This document shows positions 63,701 through 64,000 of a DNA stretch of 64,000 nucleotides, one piece after another. Positions within the stretch are counted from its first letter, which is position 1. Every line of letters starts with the position of its first letter. This DNA is from an uncultured Oscillospiraceae bacterium (GTDB lineage Bacteria; Bacillota; Clostridia; Oscillospirales; Ruminococcaceae), in the NCBI GenBank assembly GCA_905197685.1, contig CAJJZS010000002.1:186001-250000 (forward strand). The letters run 5' to 3'. A model generated the notes under the pieces. It ran no database searches, was not told where the DNA came from, and saw nothing but the letters and a program-made list of their open reading frames with translations. The position numbers were made by a program, and so were the translations under genes.

Positions 63701-64000
63701 TCACCCCATAATCTTACTTTGAATTCGTATATCCCGCCCGACAAACTCAAACTGCGTGTAGCCGCCAAACAGTCTGGATGCCAAACGGTCGGTGTACCGC
63801 TTGCTGATTTCCGGAAAGGTGAGGTTGGTGCTGATTATCGTCGGTCTGCCCTCCAGCAAGCGGGTATTGATAATATTATAAATTGCCGCAGTTACAAATT
63901 GACTTAAAAATTCGGTTCCCAAATCGTCCAAAATCAGCAGGTCACATTCCAGTACCAACGACAGATAGCTCTGCTGTTCCTCCTGCTGATAGGAAAACTG
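63701..64000 (-). CDS. DnaC-type helicase loader / ATP-binding protein (partial, 5' end outside window)
   Basis: The last 99 codons are in the window; the frame is open to base 64000. The Walker B ECDLLILDDLGTEF, sensor 1 region PTIISTNLTFPEI and RYTDRLASRLFGG are typical of DnaC/DnaI-like AAA+ loaders, which place the replicative helicase on DNA. The Walker A lies outside. The nucleotidyltransferase-like gene follows after about ten bases. Confidence 0.85.
   Translation of the reverse strand, partial: QFSYQQEEQQSYLSLVLECDLLILDDLGTEFLSQFVTAAIYNIINTRLLEGRPTIISTNLTFPEISKRYTDRLASRLFGGYTQFEFVGRDIRIQSKIMG

Overview
The window reads as the chromosome of an anaerobic, low-to-mid GC, probably spore-forming member of the Clostridia (Eubacteriales, Oscillospiraceae-like). 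Supporting signs are a pro-sigma-K gene, a SpoVB-type flippase, AdhE fermentation with Rex-like operators, FtsH and ClpC, many AGGAGG ribosome binding sites, and dense, compact operons ending in strong U-tailed hairpins. No rRNA, tRNA, CRISPR array, transposase or prophage was seen. Taxonomy is inference from gene content only.

Layout. 0-1 kb: a Fic-domain protein. 1.2-11.3 kb (minus): an array of five paralogous S41 (tricorn/C-terminal-processing type) lipoprotein peptidases. One copy is broken by a one-base frameshift and one by an amber codon. Interleaved between them are two small Cys-rich peptides whose N-termini carry an FDLDL box like that of class I lanthipeptide leaders. 11.5-17 kb (minus): a small membrane protein and an opp-type peptide importer (oppBCDF) whose binding-protein gene is a decayed remnant. 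17.4-32 kb: galM, a SpoVB-type flippase, a J-domain protein, a DUF5685 protein, mntP, a class B PBP, an arginase-family enzyme, a macrodomain protein and a large fused CoA-disulfide reductase/rhodanese/siroheme/ferredoxin protein. 33-36.7 kb: adhE plus a small kinase.

36.8-43.9 kb: a second, distinct array of four S41 lipoproteins on the minus strand. It is divergent from a 54-residue secreted peptide gene, which itself converges, stop codon on stop codon, with an HTH+TPR regulator. This is the arrangement of an RRNPP-type peptide-pheromone circuit. A 19-bp inverted repeat between peptide and peptidases overlaps the -35 region of the peptidase promoter.

44-50 kb: sigK, a TIM-barrel protein, a small coiled-coil membrane protein and the mglBAC sugar importer. 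50.4-57.4 kb (plus): a complete histidine-to-glutamate pathway (hutH, hutU, ftcD, hutI, fchA) that passes the formimino group to tetrahydrofolate. Its leader contains an 11-bp inverted repeat and a hairpin, and two tandem copies of a structured element with compensatory changes lie between hutU and ftcD. 57.7-64 kb: ftsH, a Cys/Asn/Gly-rich mini-protein, clpC, a nucleotidyltransferase-like protein and a partial DnaC-type helicase loader.

Most unusual are the two S41 lipoprotein arrays, each paired with small peptide genes. They look like surface systems for maturing, sensing or degrading secreted peptides. The function is inferred. No lanthipeptide modification enzyme is present in the window.
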